From contig AP024867.1 of the NCBI GenBank assembly GCA_024346835.1, forward strand, positions 124,001 to 188,000: a DNA stretch of 64,000 bases, in the 5' to 3' direction. Under the pieces are notes generated by a model, which saw only the letters and a program-made list of their open reading frames with translations, did no database searches and was not told the origin of the DNA. Numbering within the stretch: the first letter of the stretch is position 1; each line of letters begins with the position of its first letter. Of the stretch, positions 45,978 through 55,508 are shown piece by piece. Source of the stretch: Vibrio comitans (GTDB taxonomy: Bacteria; Pseudomonadota; Gammaproteobacteria; Enterobacterales; Vibrionaceae). Made by a program: the position numbers and the translations under genes.

Positions 45978-47053
45978 CTCGCCATCTCCTGAAGCTCACC
46001 TAACTTCTGGCCCTCAACAAGGTAATCTGCTCCAGACACAATGACTTGGTCACCTTTTTGCAAACCTGCAACAACACAAACCTGTTTTGAATTCATCTCA
46101 ACATGCTCTACAGGAATAGAGTGCGCTTCGCTCTCACGGGCGATAAATAAGCTTGGTTGTCCTTCGTATTCAACGATTGAAGAATAAGGAAGGCAAACAC
46201 CTTCGGCCGCAACTCCTTTGACGATGGAGACATCAACCGTTTGACCAGGCAACAATTCGCCATAGTCAGAATCCAACGCTAACTTAACTGGGAAAGTACG
46301 TTTTAATAAGTCTGGCTTGGTCGCGATTTCAGTCACGATAGCAGGGGCTTGGATGTTCAAACGCTGATTCCACACTGTCGCTTCTTGCAAACGTTCAAAA
46401 TGACCGATCAAGCGCTCTGGTACATCAATAGAAACTTGCAATAACTGAGGTTGATGAAGCTGAAATACAGGTTCACCTGGCGACACTTGTTCGAATGTTT
46501 CTCTATTTTTTGTCGCCACCACGCCACTAAAAGGCGCGATTAGATAGGTGTAACCCAGAGCATCTTGACCCTTCTGAATGTTTCTTTGAATAATTTCTAC
46601 TGAAGCACTTGCGCGCTCGAGGGCACTTCGCGCTCTATCTAGATCAACATCAGCTATTGCATCGGCTTGTTGTGCTGATTTTGCACGTTCAAACTCTATC
46701 GTGGACAAACGCTGTGCAGACACTGCCTCCGATAATCTAGCTTCAAGCTCGGCAATATTGACTTCGTAATCGTGGGGATCAAGCCTAGCCAGTACTTGCC
46801 CCTTCTCAACGAAATCACCCACTACCACATTCGTGTGCTGAATCACCCCAGGAACACGAAAAGATACAGCAGCTTCTTGCTGTGACTCAACAACGCCAAC
46901 AAAGCTTCTCAATGTTGTATTCTGGGGTTGAGCAACGCTCAGTACTTGAACTGGCCTTAGCTCTTTTTCACGAACATCAGTTTCAGCCTGACATCCAACG
47001 AGTAATAAAAGCAGCCCACCCAAAGCAACACGACTGCAAACCTGATAGTTCAT
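45974..47053 (-). CDS. RND efflux periplasmic adaptor (membrane fusion protein)
   Basis: A 359-residue adaptor lipoprotein (LLVGC). It has the lipoyl halves (VPGVIQHTNVVVGDFVEKGQVLARLDP and TYLIAPFSGVVATK), a helical hairpin between them (LEARLSEAVSAQRLSTIEFERA) and beta-barrel/membrane-proximal domains. The stop overlaps the pump start by four bases (ATGA). It is the first structural gene of the pump operon and 84 bases downstream of the LysR gene. Confidence 0.92.
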   Translation of the reverse strand: MNYQVCSRVALGGLLLLLVGCQAETDVREKELRPVQVLSVAQPQNTTLRSFVGVVESQQEAAVSFRVPGVIQHTNVVVGDFVEKGQVLARLDPHDYEVNIAELEARLSEAVSAQRLSTIEFERAKSAQQADAIADVDLDRARSALERASASVEIIQRNIQKGQDALGYTYLIAPFSGVVATKNRETFEQVSPGEPVFQLHQPQLLQVSIDVPERLIGHFERLQEATVWNQRLNIQAPAIVTEIATKPDLLKRTFPVKLALDSDYGELLPGQTVDVSIVKGVAAEGVCLPYSSIVEYEGQPSLFIARESEAHSIPVEHVEMNSKQVCVVAGLQKGDQVIVSGADYLVEGQKLGELQEMAR

Positions 47054-47137
47054 TTAAAAACACCTCAATTATTCAAATCGAGGTGAGTTTATAAGAACAA
47101 GGCTGTTATGATTAGACGGACAAAACCAGTTTTAATG

Positions 47138-48037
47138 TCATGAAAAACGTGACGAAGATATAAGCTTGGGTATTTCGAGATTTAGGTAGTCGACGAGTAA
47201 TTGATGCGCAAGAGTTAAGCCATCACGTTTAGGATAGACAATATACGCATCAGAAGCCTCTAGCTCTTCACCCGGCAGAATTTGTACTATTTCGTTGTTC
47301 TTTAGTGCAGATTGAGCCAATAAAGCAGGAACATAACCTACCCCCATACCATCGATGATGGCTTTGAGGAGAGTATCATAGTTATTTGTCACTATTTTAC
47401 GGTTTACTTTCACGCGACCCGTGTTTGTCTCCCAAAGGTCTTCCACCTCACCACTTGGCCAGCGATAGCAGGCACACGGCATCACAGATAGATCTTGAAG
47501 AACATTAGGAGGACCGTAACGCTCGATAAAGCCTGGGCTTGCGATGATTTTTTTGGTCGAAGTGGCAACTTTCTTCGCAATTAAGTCTGACGCACCTACC
47601 TCACCATAGTGAAGAGCGATGTCCAGACCAACACGATGAAAATCTTGATAACCGTTGTGGGTGTAATGAAGCTCAACTTCGATATCAGGGAATCTTGATT
47701 GAAACTCAGCTATCAAAGAGAGTATGCGGATGTCATTACTTGGTGGCATACCAAGTTTGACGCAACCACTTGGCGCGTTAGTGGCGGCTGTTAAGTTGTT
47801 CAGTGCTAGGGTCCACGCATCCACTACTCGCGAGGTGTCTTTATAAAATTGTTGCCCTAACGGGGTCAAACTCAAATGACGAGTAGAGCGATTGAATAGG
47901 ATAATACCTAGCTCTGCTTCTAGTTCAGCAATGCGACGACTGACATTGGCTCTGGGTAGTTCTAATAACTTTGCTACAGCAGCAAAACTACCCAAATCAA
48001 CCACTCGAATGAACAATTCTAAATTTTCGGTTCGCAT
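47138..48037 (-). CDS. LysR-family regulator of the RND operon
   Basis: A 299-residue LTTR of the CrgA-like group. HTH residues about 15-40 (SFAAVAKLLELPRANVSRRIAELE) and LFNRSTRHLSLTPLGQQFY follow the family pattern. It lies directly upstream of and on the same strand as the adaptor gene, so it may be read into or regulate the pump. A direct link to the pump is inferred from position. Confidence 0.88.
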   Translation of the reverse strand: MRTENLELFIRVVDLGSFAAVAKLLELPRANVSRRIAELEAELGIILFNRSTRHLSLTPLGQQFYKDTSRVVDAWTLALNNLTAATNAPSGCVKLGMPPSNDIRILSLIAEFQSRFPDIEVELHYTHNGYQDFHRVGLDIALHYGEVGASDLIAKKVATSTKKIIASPGFIERYGPPNVLQDLSVMPCACYRWPSGEVEDLWETNTGRVKVNRKIVTNNYDTLLKAIIDGMGVGYVPALLAQSALKNNEIVQILPGEELEASDAYIVYPKRDGLTLAHQLLVDYLNLEIPKLISSSRFS

Positions 48038-48555
48038 TGCTAATTATTCCCCATCGACTTGAACCTATAAGTGCATGCTAGCACAGGTTATTTTCAACAA
48101 CGACTAACCAGATCAATACATATAAGTGCTACTCTAAGTATGTTTAAGTTATGGGCTTAGGAAATTAGTAGGCAACGCATCACCTTAGATATAGGAAGCA
48201 AGGTGTAGCGAGTACCATATTTAACCTGCCAATTGATACGCAATCGCTCATATACCGTTGCAACTCACAATGGGCGTTTCTGAGCCTGAAGTGCCTGCTA
48301 TAAAGGAGCTGTACAGAAGTACGTTTGAAAGTACGCCTGCGCATAAGTCTGCTGCATTGGCTTAAATCTGAGTGAGTAGGAGGTAGCACCACGTTAAGAG
48401 GCAAAGATTGTTAGCTATAATTTAAAGTGGCTCAGACTTGAGCTACTACAGCTAATAAATAAAAAATTATTGATTGTTCGCTGGAACAAAAGGTGACTAA
48501 CTAACTCTAGCCCTGTTACAGGATTACTTCGGTTGACCCACTCCTAGGAGGGAAT
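48038..48555. other. Intergenic region, no gene supported
   Basis: No convincing coding sequence. A minus-strand frame at 48180-48404 lacks ribosome-binding site and protein-like composition. A plus-strand open segment at 48272-48367 (31 codons, MGVSEPEVPAI) could be a remnant. Just before 48556 there is a strong TAGGAGG ribosome-binding site. Confidence 0.5.
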
Positions 48556-48918
48556 ATGTTAAAGCGTACTTTCTTTTTTACTCTTATATCTTTTGTGTTG
48601 GTGTCTTTCGTGTCGGCGCATCATGGCTGGCGTTGGACGACGGGTAACAACATTGAACTAACCGGCATTATCGTCGAGCTTAAGCTGGGCAACCCGCATG
48701 GGGAGTTAACGGTAAAGTCTGAAGACGATATCTGGACGGTAGAAGTTGGCCAACCTTACCGCAATGATCGTGCTGGTTTAATGCCTGGTGATTTGGCCAA
48801 AGATGTTGAAGTAAAAATTGAGGGAGAACCTTCAGCCGATATAGAACAAAAATTAATGAAGGCGGAGCGTATTTGGATTGACGGTGTACTCTACGATCTT
48901 TATCCAAACCGTGATTAG
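48556..48918 (+). CDS. Exported DUF6152-like protein
   Basis: A 120-residue protein with a signal peptide ending VSAHHGW; the mature HHGWRW start is the mark of the DUF6152 family (small periplasmic proteins with an OB-like beta fold). Family segments are IELTGIIVELKLGNPHGELTV and WTVEVGQPYRNDRAGL. The start has a strong AGGAGGGAAT ribosome-binding site. It is nine bases from the next gene, a four-helix membrane protein, and the pair occurs together in many proteobacteria, often near metal or copper functions; that association is from memory. Confidence 0.75.
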   Translation: MLKRTFFFTLISFVLVSFVSAHHGWRWTTGNNIELTGIIVELKLGNPHGELTVKSEDDIWTVEVGQPYRNDRAGLMPGDLAKDVEVKIEGEPSADIEQKLMKAERIWIDGVLYDLYPNRD

Positions 48919-48927
48919 AGCAGCGCG

Positions 48928-49386
48928 ATGTTGGAAGCCTGGCTCGAGGCCTTAGCGCTAACGCCTGTCGCCCAGTGGGTTCGGTTTTCTCGTTGGAGTT
49001 ATGCGGTAATCAATACCCTGCATGTTCTTGGTATCGCGCTGTTAGTAGGCGCGATCATCCCGTTAGATTTAAAACGCATCGGCCTGTGGCGGCGTATAAC
49101 ACTCGAACAGCTTGCTCATGTGCTCGTTCCTGTCGCCGTTAGCGGTTTCGTTATTGCGGTTATCTCAGGTGTGTTGCTTTTTATGGCTGGTCCAAGTGAT
49201 TACTTCGCGCTAAGTATTTTTCTGTTCAAGTTGCTGTGCATCGCTTTCGCGGTGGCAAATGCGGTCAACTTTCATTGGCGTATGGGTTATGCCGTCCCGT
49301 TCAACCAGCAGCGCTTCGTCGGTTTTGTGTCGTTAATACTGTGGCTTTGCGTGTTAGTAGCAGGTCGATTTATCGCTTATGTCTAA
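48928..49386 (+). CDS. DUF6644-like four-helix membrane protein
   Basis: A 152-residue inner-membrane protein with four predicted helices (INTLHVLGIALLVGAIIPLDL, VPVAVSGFVIAVISGVLLF, IFLFKLLCIAFAVANAVNF, FVSLILWLCVLVAGRFIAYV). His in TLHVLG and in NFHWRMG could bind haem or metal. It follows the DUF6152 gene with only nine bases between; the two probably work as one unit. Confidence 0.75.
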   Translation: MLEAWLEALALTPVAQWVRFSRWSYAVINTLHVLGIALLVGAIIPLDLKRIGLWRRITLEQLAHVLVPVAVSGFVIAVISGVLLFMAGPSDYFALSIFLFKLLCIAFAVANAVNFHWRMGYAVPFNQQRFVGFVSLILWLCVLVAGRFIAYV

Positions 49387-49482
49387 TGGTTGCGAACAAG
49401 TATCGGGGTCAGGTCTTGCCTTTTACCCCCCCATTAGCTGAAGTTTCCTAAGTCCAAAACTTTACCGGTCGATTTCGCATCA

Positions 49483-49514
49483 GCTATAACTCATTTTGAG
49501 GCAAAAGTAAGTTC
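49483..49514 (+). repeat. Dispersed repeat, degenerate copy
   Basis: GCTATAACTC, then TTTTGAGGCAAAAGTAAG; matches the family core TTTTGGGGCAAAAC. Confidence 0.45.
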
Positions 49515-49729
49515 ATCACGCAGTGTGCGTGACACAACTTGCGTGATTGGTTTAAAACTCAAAAAGGGTCAGCAATAATTTACGAAACAGGCTGTTCCAC
49601 AATTAGGTTCTAGAGTTTACCCAACAGCCTTTTGGTCACTTGGGTAGTGGTTTTTTCACGAAGTAAGCGGTATTGATTTCAGTCAACAGCCTAATGACTA
49701 AATTATTCTTATGGAAGTTTACTGCTGCC

Positions 49730-49760
49730 TAAACACGTTTAGGGGCAGAACCTTCTTAGC
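49730..49760 (+). repeat. Dispersed repeat copy
   Basis: TAAACACGTTTAGGGGCAG with AACCTTCTTAGC, matching the family end sequence. Confidence 0.5.
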
Positions 49761-49770
49761 CCCTCTTCTG

Positions 49771-49803
49771 AACTAGCTCATTTCTGGACAAAAGTTTGCC
49801 AGC
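49771..49803 (+). repeat. Dispersed repeat copy
   Basis: AACTAGCTCATTTCTGGAC and AAAAGTTTGCCAGC; immediately next to the copy at 49730. Confidence 0.5.
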
Positions 49804-49884
49804 GAATCCCCTAAATTAGCGATTCATGAATAACACAGACATGGGAAGTCGCTTAACTCGGTGTGCAGGATCTGCTTGCAAGTT

Positions 49885-50967
49885 TTATTCAACCTGAACA
49901 AAACTAAAATTATAGCTTGTTGAAAAAGCATCCTGCTGGCATTTTAGGGTTAGCATAAATCCTGCCCCCTTATTTGAAGTAGAGGAAAAATCGAATAGAG
50001 CGGCTCGAGAAGCAATGCATGATGTCAAGTTTCCAAAACTAATCGGCGTTGTTACATCAGACGTCGCATCTGCTTTTAAATGAATCCTTGCGCCAGAAAA
50101 AGCCGACATTCCTTCAAAAATGAGCTTATTAGTATCTCGAAGGCAGAACCTACCCCTAGCCATACCTGATACAACGCCAGAACTGGCTAATCTCAAGTTT
50201 TCCTGATGTGTTACTGGCGCTAAAACTATATCATCGATAGAGCCAGAGACTAATTTCCACTCACCGAGTAGAGGGTTATGAACCATCAGGTTGTTATTAA
50301 CGCTGTTCTCATCTAAGAATTCCCGAAGATAACCCGCCTTAACTAACATTGCGATTCCCATACTAGAGTGAACTTCAGTAATAATACCTGCCAACTCCTT
50401 GTTAGTGTTTAACGCTACGCCACCAGAGATACCTTCTTCAATAAACTTTCCATCAATTTCAGCACCGACTTCACGCCCTTTAAACTTTGTTGCAAGTAGT
50501 TTTGATTCTATATGTCGTAGATGTGGTTTACCTTGAGGAAACCCGATAGCTGTTAACTCTTCATGTATATCACACCGTAGAAAGTCATCCCTCATTGTAG
50601 ACATTGGTATTGGCTGGTCTAATGGTGAATTGCTTTCGATAATATTTTCTGACACCCGCACAACAGCTAAATCATAGCGTGCACTCTCGAACAATAATTT
50701 GGCTGGATATTCAATACCATTGTGATTAAATACGGAAATACTATTTCGGTCGGTTAAAGTGTGCAGAGCCGTTACCAACAATACCTCTCCTTTTTCACTA
50801 TGAACGGCTATCGCAGTACCATACTCTTGAGATTTTACATTCCCTCGGACTCTAAATAGGTAACTCTCAATGAGCTCCTCTTTAGTTGGTAAATAAAGGT
50901 TTGCTAAGGATAGGTTAGGAGTCATAAACAATATAATAAGAAAAAACTTAACGAGAACCTTATTCAT
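49885..50967 (-). CDS. Exported trypsin-like serine protease with C-terminal extension
   Basis: A 360-residue chymotrypsin/trypsin-fold protease. The signal peptide is residues 1-22. The triad is visible: His69 (VTALHTL), Asp99 (ARYDLAVV) and Ser181 (EEGISGGVAL, the G-x-S-G-G motif). DegP-like PDZ domains are absent; instead residues about 230-360 form an unknown beta-rich domain with three Cys. It is the last gene of the minus-strand unit running from 54919; its start overlaps the preceding gene by eight bases. A role in cleaving a partner of the same unit or an envelope target is possible. Confidence 0.85.
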   Translation of the reverse strand: MNKVLVKFFLIILFMTPNLSLANLYLPTKEELIESYLFRVRGNVKSQEYGTAIAVHSEKGEVLLVTALHTLTDRNSISVFNHNGIEYPAKLLFESARYDLAVVRVSENIIESNSPLDQPIPMSTMRDDFLRCDIHEELTAIGFPQGKPHLRHIESKLLATKFKGREVGAEIDGKFIEEGISGGVALNTNKELAGIITEVHSSMGIAMLVKAGYLREFLDENSVNNNLMVHNPLLGEWKLVSGSIDDIVLAPVTHQENLRLASSGVVSGMARGRFCLRDTNKLIFEGMSAFSGARIHLKADATSDVTTPISFGNLTSCIASRAALFDFSSTSNKGAGFMLTLKCQQDAFSTSYNFSFVQVE

Positions 50968-51970
50968 GATTTATTCCCTTTAGAATGGAGATGGCTAATG
51001 CACTGACAGCGAAAATAGTATTTATAAGTAAAATTAGCATACTGTTACTACTTAAATAATTTAAAGCATCTGGAACTACTTGAGTTTTGCTTCCCGAAAC
51101 TATTAAAGAAGATGCTACCCCTTCAAAAGCGAGTTTTATTTTTCCAGAATTCACAGAAAGGTTTGTTATAGTAAACTTATCATTTTCTTTTAACTGGATG
51201 TTTGCATTTCTGTATAGTTCCACTGACTTTCCATCGTATATGGATTCGATTTTTCCACCTACGACACCAACTCGCAGGTGCCCTTCTTGAACTTGATTAA
51301 ATGACAGTGAACTAACTACAAAGGTATCAAGCTCAATTAACTCGAGGTCAGTCTTGGACCTAACCTTTATTTCCATACCGCCTTCACTAGGATGAAATGT
51401 AATAGGTAGTTTTGTATGTGAGAGTAATATCTCGTCATCGTCTAGTCGATTTGATTCATAATCACATGTTTCCACACAACCATTTCTTACTAACAGTTTT
51501 GTTTTCTTCTGTGGGATGGTTAAGTCAAACGTGGCTTCACGTTGTGTTACAGATATGTTAAGCGACCTACGGCTGATTCTAGAATTTTCCCTTGCTACTT
51601 CAAGGCTATAGGTCTCATTGGGGGTTATGGTTATTCCATTAAAACAAGCTTGCTTAAACCTTAAAATGGAGAGTGAAGAGTTCGGTAGTAGCTGAAGGTT
51701 ATCGACAACGACACCATTATAACTATACGTACCTTTTGGAAAGACAGCTTCTCTATACCCACGAATTTCCACAGCATGATTACTACACTGCCGGTTTAAC
51801 GCTAGTAGATTTGGTACACTTTCTAACGCTTGAAAAGAAACATATTCCGTTGTAATTGTTCCTCTAACATGCACTGGGACAATAACTTGAGTAAGAAGCA
51901 CACTGATCAAGGTAACAGCAAGAAAGATAGAAATAATAAACCAATGAAACCTTGAAAGCACGAACCTCAT
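50960..51970 (-). CDS. Membrane-anchored protein of the lipase/protease unit
   Basis: A 336-residue protein with an N-terminal membrane helix (about residues 9-33) and a C-terminal helix (about 306-330), so the large central region should be periplasmic. That region is beta-rich, with four Cys residues, including a close pair NGCVETCDY. No family was recognised. Its start overlaps the upstream gene by four bases and its end overlaps the protease gene by eight, so the three products are made together. Confidence 0.7.
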   Translation of the reverse strand: MRFVLSRFHWFIISIFLAVTLISVLLTQVIVPVHVRGTITTEYVSFQALESVPNLLALNRQCSNHAVEIRGYREAVFPKGTYSYNGVVVDNLQLLPNSSLSILRFKQACFNGITITPNETYSLEVARENSRISRRSLNISVTQREATFDLTIPQKKTKLLVRNGCVETCDYESNRLDDDEILLSHTKLPITFHPSEGGMEIKVRSKTDLELIELDTFVVSSLSFNQVQEGHLRVGVVGGKIESIYDGKSVELYRNANIQLKENDKFTITNLSVNSGKIKLAFEGVASSLIVSGSKTQVVPDALNYLSSNSMLILLINTIFAVSALAISILKGINHE

Positions 51971-52713
51971 TGCATAGTCCTTTGCGGTAGTACGAACGGG
52001 TACGTATAGATGTTATTGCCATCGGGCCACTCAATAGCTGCAATTAGCTTGAACTCCTGTAGTTGATGTTCTTTTGGTAATTCAAAAGAGATTGAAAAAA
52101 TATAAGGCCCCCAAATATCTTTAATCAACCCCGTATCTATCTCTTTATCACCACTTAAAAGCGTCCAATTGATCTCTATAATATCGATGGGCGTGTGAAA
52201 ATAATAAGTAATGGTATTAGATATACGGCGATTCTCGTTTACGCCAACTTCAGCTGGAAGACAATTACCATCATCTTGGTAAACAAGTATACCTAGTGTT
52301 TGGTTGGTAATAGACTTGGGTGCTAATACATCTGAAACTTTCCAATGGTTAAATGCCTGCCAACCATTTCCCCAATTCGTCTGCTTAGCCAACATACCGT
52401 ATCGCTGAGTACTCCGCTTAAACTGTCGAGCGGTAACGTGTGTCTCTAACGCTTCATCGGGAACGTAAAACATTACGTTTAATTCGTCATTAGGGCTAAA
52501 GTTCGGTACAACACCAATATGGCACGCTATAACTCGAAAGCTTGAGCTCACTGTATAGTTAACGTCACCTTCCCATCGGTTACCGTGGTCATTTTCAGGT
52601 AATACGACATCGACAGTTGCCGAGGCAATCTTGGTAAATATAACGATTAAACAAGACGCTATCAGTAAAAGGTATCTGGTTCTCTTTTGTTGTATTAACA
52701 TAGGTTTCATCAC
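51967..52713 (-). CDS. Secreted protein of the lipase/protease unit
   Basis: A 248-residue protein with a signal peptide (about residues 13-32, ending ASA-TVDV). The mature part has beta-sandwich character and a Gly/Trp-rich central block (TNWGNGWQAFNHWK). Two Cys (CHIGVV and NCLPAEV) could form a disulfide. No family was recognised. It starts the translationally coupled trio with the membrane protein and protease. A 164-bp gap with a small hairpin (AACAGC/GCTGTT at 52784-52800) separates it from the 91-residue gene upstream. Confidence 0.7.
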   Translation of the reverse strand: MMKPMLIQQKRTRYLLLIASCLIVIFTKIASATVDVVLPENDHGNRWEGDVNYTVSSSFRVIACHIGVVPNFSPNDELNVMFYVPDEALETHVTARQFKRSTQRYGMLAKQTNWGNGWQAFNHWKVSDVLAPKSITNQTLGILVYQDDGNCLPAEVGVNENRRISNTITYYFHTPIDIIEINWTLLSGDKEIDTGLIKDIWGPYIFSISFELPKEHQLQEFKLIAAIEWPDGNNIYTYPFVLPQRTMQ

Positions 52714-52877
52714 TTCGTCCTCGCTTTAAAACGTAACAGCCACAGTAATCACCTCTCTGATCCCCTATTTTGGGAGAACAGCCTCAAGCTGTTTAGCGGG
52801 GTGATGCTCTTAGCTACAAAGCATAGGTGTTGCGTTTAAAAAGCCATAAATGTCAGATAAAGTTTGAATCATTACAG

Positions 52878-53153
52878 CTAAACAACGACACCCTTAATTA
52901 AACGCACTACTTTACTTACCACTTCTTGACTAATTTGTGTTGTAGCCCTAAGCCTAGCAACTAATTGAGCGCAGTTTTCATTTCGCGCCGTTGATTCGTG
53001 AATAACATTTCTAAGCTCCAACAGTTCTTGCTCATCGTTTATCATGGGGATGAGAGCAGCTAAGTCTACGCTTGTTTTAACTAACAGTGCTTCCTGCTCT
53101 CTTGATAGTGAAAAATTTGTTTGTTCTGCAGCTTGGTTGCCTAACTCATCCAT
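52878..53153 (-). CDS. Small helical protein of the lipase/protease unit
   Basis: A 91-residue cytoplasmic-type protein, mostly amphipathic helix (REQEALLVKTSVDLAALIP; EQELLELRNVIHESTAR; VSKVVRLIKGVVV). It has no signal or membrane segment. The stop of the lipoprotein gene lies two bases upstream, so the two are co-translated. No family was recognised. Confidence 0.65.
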   Translation of the reverse strand: MDELGNQAAEQTNFSLSREQEALLVKTSVDLAALIPMINDEQELLELRNVIHESTARNENCAQLVARLRATTQISQEVVSKVVRLIKGVVV

Positions 53154-53154
53154 A

Positions 53155-53808
53155 TCAGTCTCCTAATTTACTGTTCGCTTCGCTCAGCTTCTGGTTAAGC
53201 TTATTTGACTCTTCTGAGATCTTACTAAACGTTTTCGTGATGTCGTCGTTTAATCCTTCTAACCCAGCATTGTCCAATAGCCGTGTTTGCACATCTTCAA
53301 CATCTTTAACACTCGCTAAATGAGCCGTGATAGTCGCATTATTTGCAAGCAACTGAGCATATGCAGCATTGACTTTAGCTATTAACTCTTGCTCTTGGCT
53401 ATCAAGCGGAGCAATCAATTCCAGTCTTTTTTTTGCCAGTTGCTTTTGAACCTGTGTCGTCCAAACCATCAAAGTGTCAAATTTCTGAACTTCCTGGTAA
53501 GGCGATTTTGGGGTGACAAATTTCTTATTGAGCGGATCCCATACCACTTCTCCTTTAACCGTCTCTTCAAGCTTTCCGGTTTTGATAAAGATTTTCAGAT
53601 ACTCTTGGAGCCACACGGTTTGAATCCAATCTTCACGTTGCTTCCTAACCACTTGGAAATAGGATTGAACCAAAGTGATATGCGATTTTTGTGAGCTCAA
53701 TAACTGCTGCTCCATACTGCTGGATAACGTCACAATCTCAGCAGGTAACTTTGTAGTGCAACCTGTAAGTGACACAAGGACAAACAATATGGCTAATAGT
53801 TTTTTCAT
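53155..53808 (-). CDS. Coiled-coil lipoprotein of the lipase/protease unit
   Basis: The frame opens further upstream, but the ATG at 53808 gives a canonical lipoprotein signal (MKKLLAILFVLVSLTGCTTK) with GGGG upstream. The 217-residue product is almost all helix with long heptad runs (LAKKRLELIAPLDSQEQELIAKVNAAY; SEESNKLNQKLSEANSKLG). It is probably a periplasmic rod or inhibitor anchored in a membrane. It lies directly after the lipase gene, and a lipoprotein that follows a signal-less lipase can serve as an immunity protein in secreted-effector pairs, but this has not been shown here. Confidence 0.75.
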   Translation of the reverse strand: MKKLLAILFVLVSLTGCTTKLPAEIVTLSSSMEQQLLSSQKSHITLVQSYFQVVRKQREDWIQTVWLQEYLKIFIKTGKLEETVKGEVVWDPLNKKFVTPKSPYQEVQKFDTLMVWTTQVQKQLAKKRLELIAPLDSQEQELIAKVNAAYAQLLANNATITAHLASVKDVEDVQTRLLDNAGLEGLNDDITKTFSKISEESNKLNQKLSEANSKLGD

Positions 53809-53863
53809 TGAACGTAACCCCTTTTTCTCTCTGGAAAACGTAGAGCACTGCGAAAAGCACGCC

Positions 53864-54919
53864 CTAATCAATAGATTGACGCTTCTCTGCAACGACCTTT
53901 AATTTTTTTCTATAGACAGTAATTGAGTGATCTTTTAGTAAACTATTTGGGGCTCTACCTTTGATCCAAAGGGCTTTTAGACGGTAAAAAAGTGAAACAT
54001 GATAAAGCAGTTGAACATCGTCATACGGTTCACTCTTGCAATTTGACAGGAATCGCATGTTGCCGGCATGTATGTATCGCCCAAACTTAGATGACAACCA
54101 TTCACTCACTCTCGGGCCGATATTGGGTATCCAAGCAACTGACATAGCAAGCGCCCCGATTGCTACACCATTTGGTGGTAGCATAGTGACGCAGTCAGCC
54201 GCATTAACAACTCGATGCAATGGCGTTTTGACTTCTGATATCCATTCGTGATCGCCGACTCGCGGAGCACCAAATGTATAGCACGCAGCAATACCGCTTT
54301 TGAACTTCAATTTTTTAGCTGCGATTGTGGCAATTGCCCCACCTAAGCTGTGGCCTGTAATGAGTATTGGTTTGCCTTGATCTTCAATCTTCTTCAATTC
54401 AAGTTCGATATCGCTCTCAACTTGTTCATACGCCTGCTTAAAGCCAGTGTGAATAAACCCTTTGGTATCACATTTAGTTAATACGGCATTGGCATCCGAT
54501 TTAATATCTCGGATACTCGTCGCTTCTGTCCCTCGAAATGACAGTACATAAAATTGATCAGTTTGCACCAAAATTGCCTGCGTCCCATTCTTATCAAATG
54601 TATTGATCAGTTTTGCATTGAGGTATGTTAAATCGTGATTGAGCTCTTTGAGTTCCTCGTGATGGTCATACGACAAACCTTGTACCAAAGAGATAAACTT
54701 GGCGGCTTTGCTCGAAGAATTATCGGAGACTAATTTCGACAACTCCTTTTCCACAAACTGTTGAAGGTCGACCCCCGGTATAAACTCATTAAAACGTTTA
54801 TACGCAAGTTCAGACATACATGACATTAGCCAAGCAGTACGATCACTATATGCTTGACGGTAGGTAGGTGTTTTTCGTTTGAGTAACTCTTCCGTTCCTT
54901 CTTGATGAATATCTGTCAT
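53864..54919 (-). CDS. Class-3 (fungal-type) lipase without a signal peptide
   Basis: A 351-residue alpha/beta hydrolase of the Lipase_3 family. The nucleophile elbow is ILITGHSLGGAIAT (Ser191); FYVLSFRGTEATSIRD is the oxyanion block; CYTFGAPRVGD and NAADCVTMLPP (Asp243) are family motifs, and the catalytic His may be His285 or His308. The absence of a signal sequence means cytoplasmic action or export by a dedicated system (for example type VI secretion). It is the first gene of the six-gene unit, with a 590-bp gene-free region upstream that should hold the promoter. Confidence 0.88.
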   Translation of the reverse strand: MTDIHQEGTEELLKRKTPTYRQAYSDRTAWLMSCMSELAYKRFNEFIPGVDLQQFVEKELSKLVSDNSSSKAAKFISLVQGLSYDHHEELKELNHDLTYLNAKLINTFDKNGTQAILVQTDQFYVLSFRGTEATSIRDIKSDANAVLTKCDTKGFIHTGFKQAYEQVESDIELELKKIEDQGKPILITGHSLGGAIATIAAKKLKFKSGIAACYTFGAPRVGDHEWISEVKTPLHRVVNAADCVTMLPPNGVAIGALAMSVAWIPNIGPRVSEWLSSKFGRYIHAGNMRFLSNCKSEPYDDVQLLYHVSLFYRLKALWIKGRAPNSLLKDHSITVYRKKLKVVAEKRQSID

Positions 54920-55508
54920 TACTCCACTCCTTGAATATACTATTCCTTAAACTAGTGCAGATGTATGTCTTTTTCTTTGCACAGACTCTCAATATCTACA
55001 GCTTAAATAGAGCAAGTCTAAAAAGACTGAGCTTGATCACTGAATCTGGAATTCGATATGAAACCTATACTATTTACATGCAGCTCAGTTGCTAACGAGT
55101 AGATAAACGAAAAATTTAGAGCCTGATCTTTTTTTGACTGTCATTAGTTAAAGCACTTTTAATATTTAAATATACAATTCTGTTTGAAGCACGTGCGGTG
55201 CAAACACACTGTGTGGAATTTTTGAGTTACAAGATGCCTTGCTATAAGTTTTTGTATAAAGGCGTGTTAGTACTGATGCGCCAGCACATCTTTGAACAAT
55301 ATTTTGTCGGTTATATTAATTAATTAGGATATAACTGATTAGGTGGGGTATTGGAAAATAATTCCCAATTAAGGTGTAAAGCTCTCAATGACTAAGCTTC
55401 CACATTGTAATTCAACGCAAAAAACCAACGCATAACAAAAATTATACGCGTGATAAATAACTCTTAAATTATCTGTTAGCCTCATTCATTTGACTCAGGT
55501 TCTGAATA
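54920..55508. other. AT-rich intergenic region, no gene
   Basis: No open frame or terminator is convincing. It must contain the promoter of the lipase unit. Base composition is more AT-rich than in the flanking operons, as in cassette-type DNA to the right. Confidence 0.5.

Larger units (their letters stand above)
49387..49884. other. Repeat-rich intergenic region, no gene
   Basis: Three copies of the dispersed repeat lie at 49483-49514, 49730-49760 and 49771-49803. At 49393-49420 the sequence around GGGGTCAGGTCTTGCC resembles the GTCAGGTCTTGCC motif found by REP-type (Y1) transposon families. No protein-coding frame is supported. Confidence 0.5.

Noticed and set aside
48180..48404. Minus-strand frame of 74 codons
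   Set aside because: No ribosome-binding site, no protein-like pattern, unusual Arg/Ser/Cys content.
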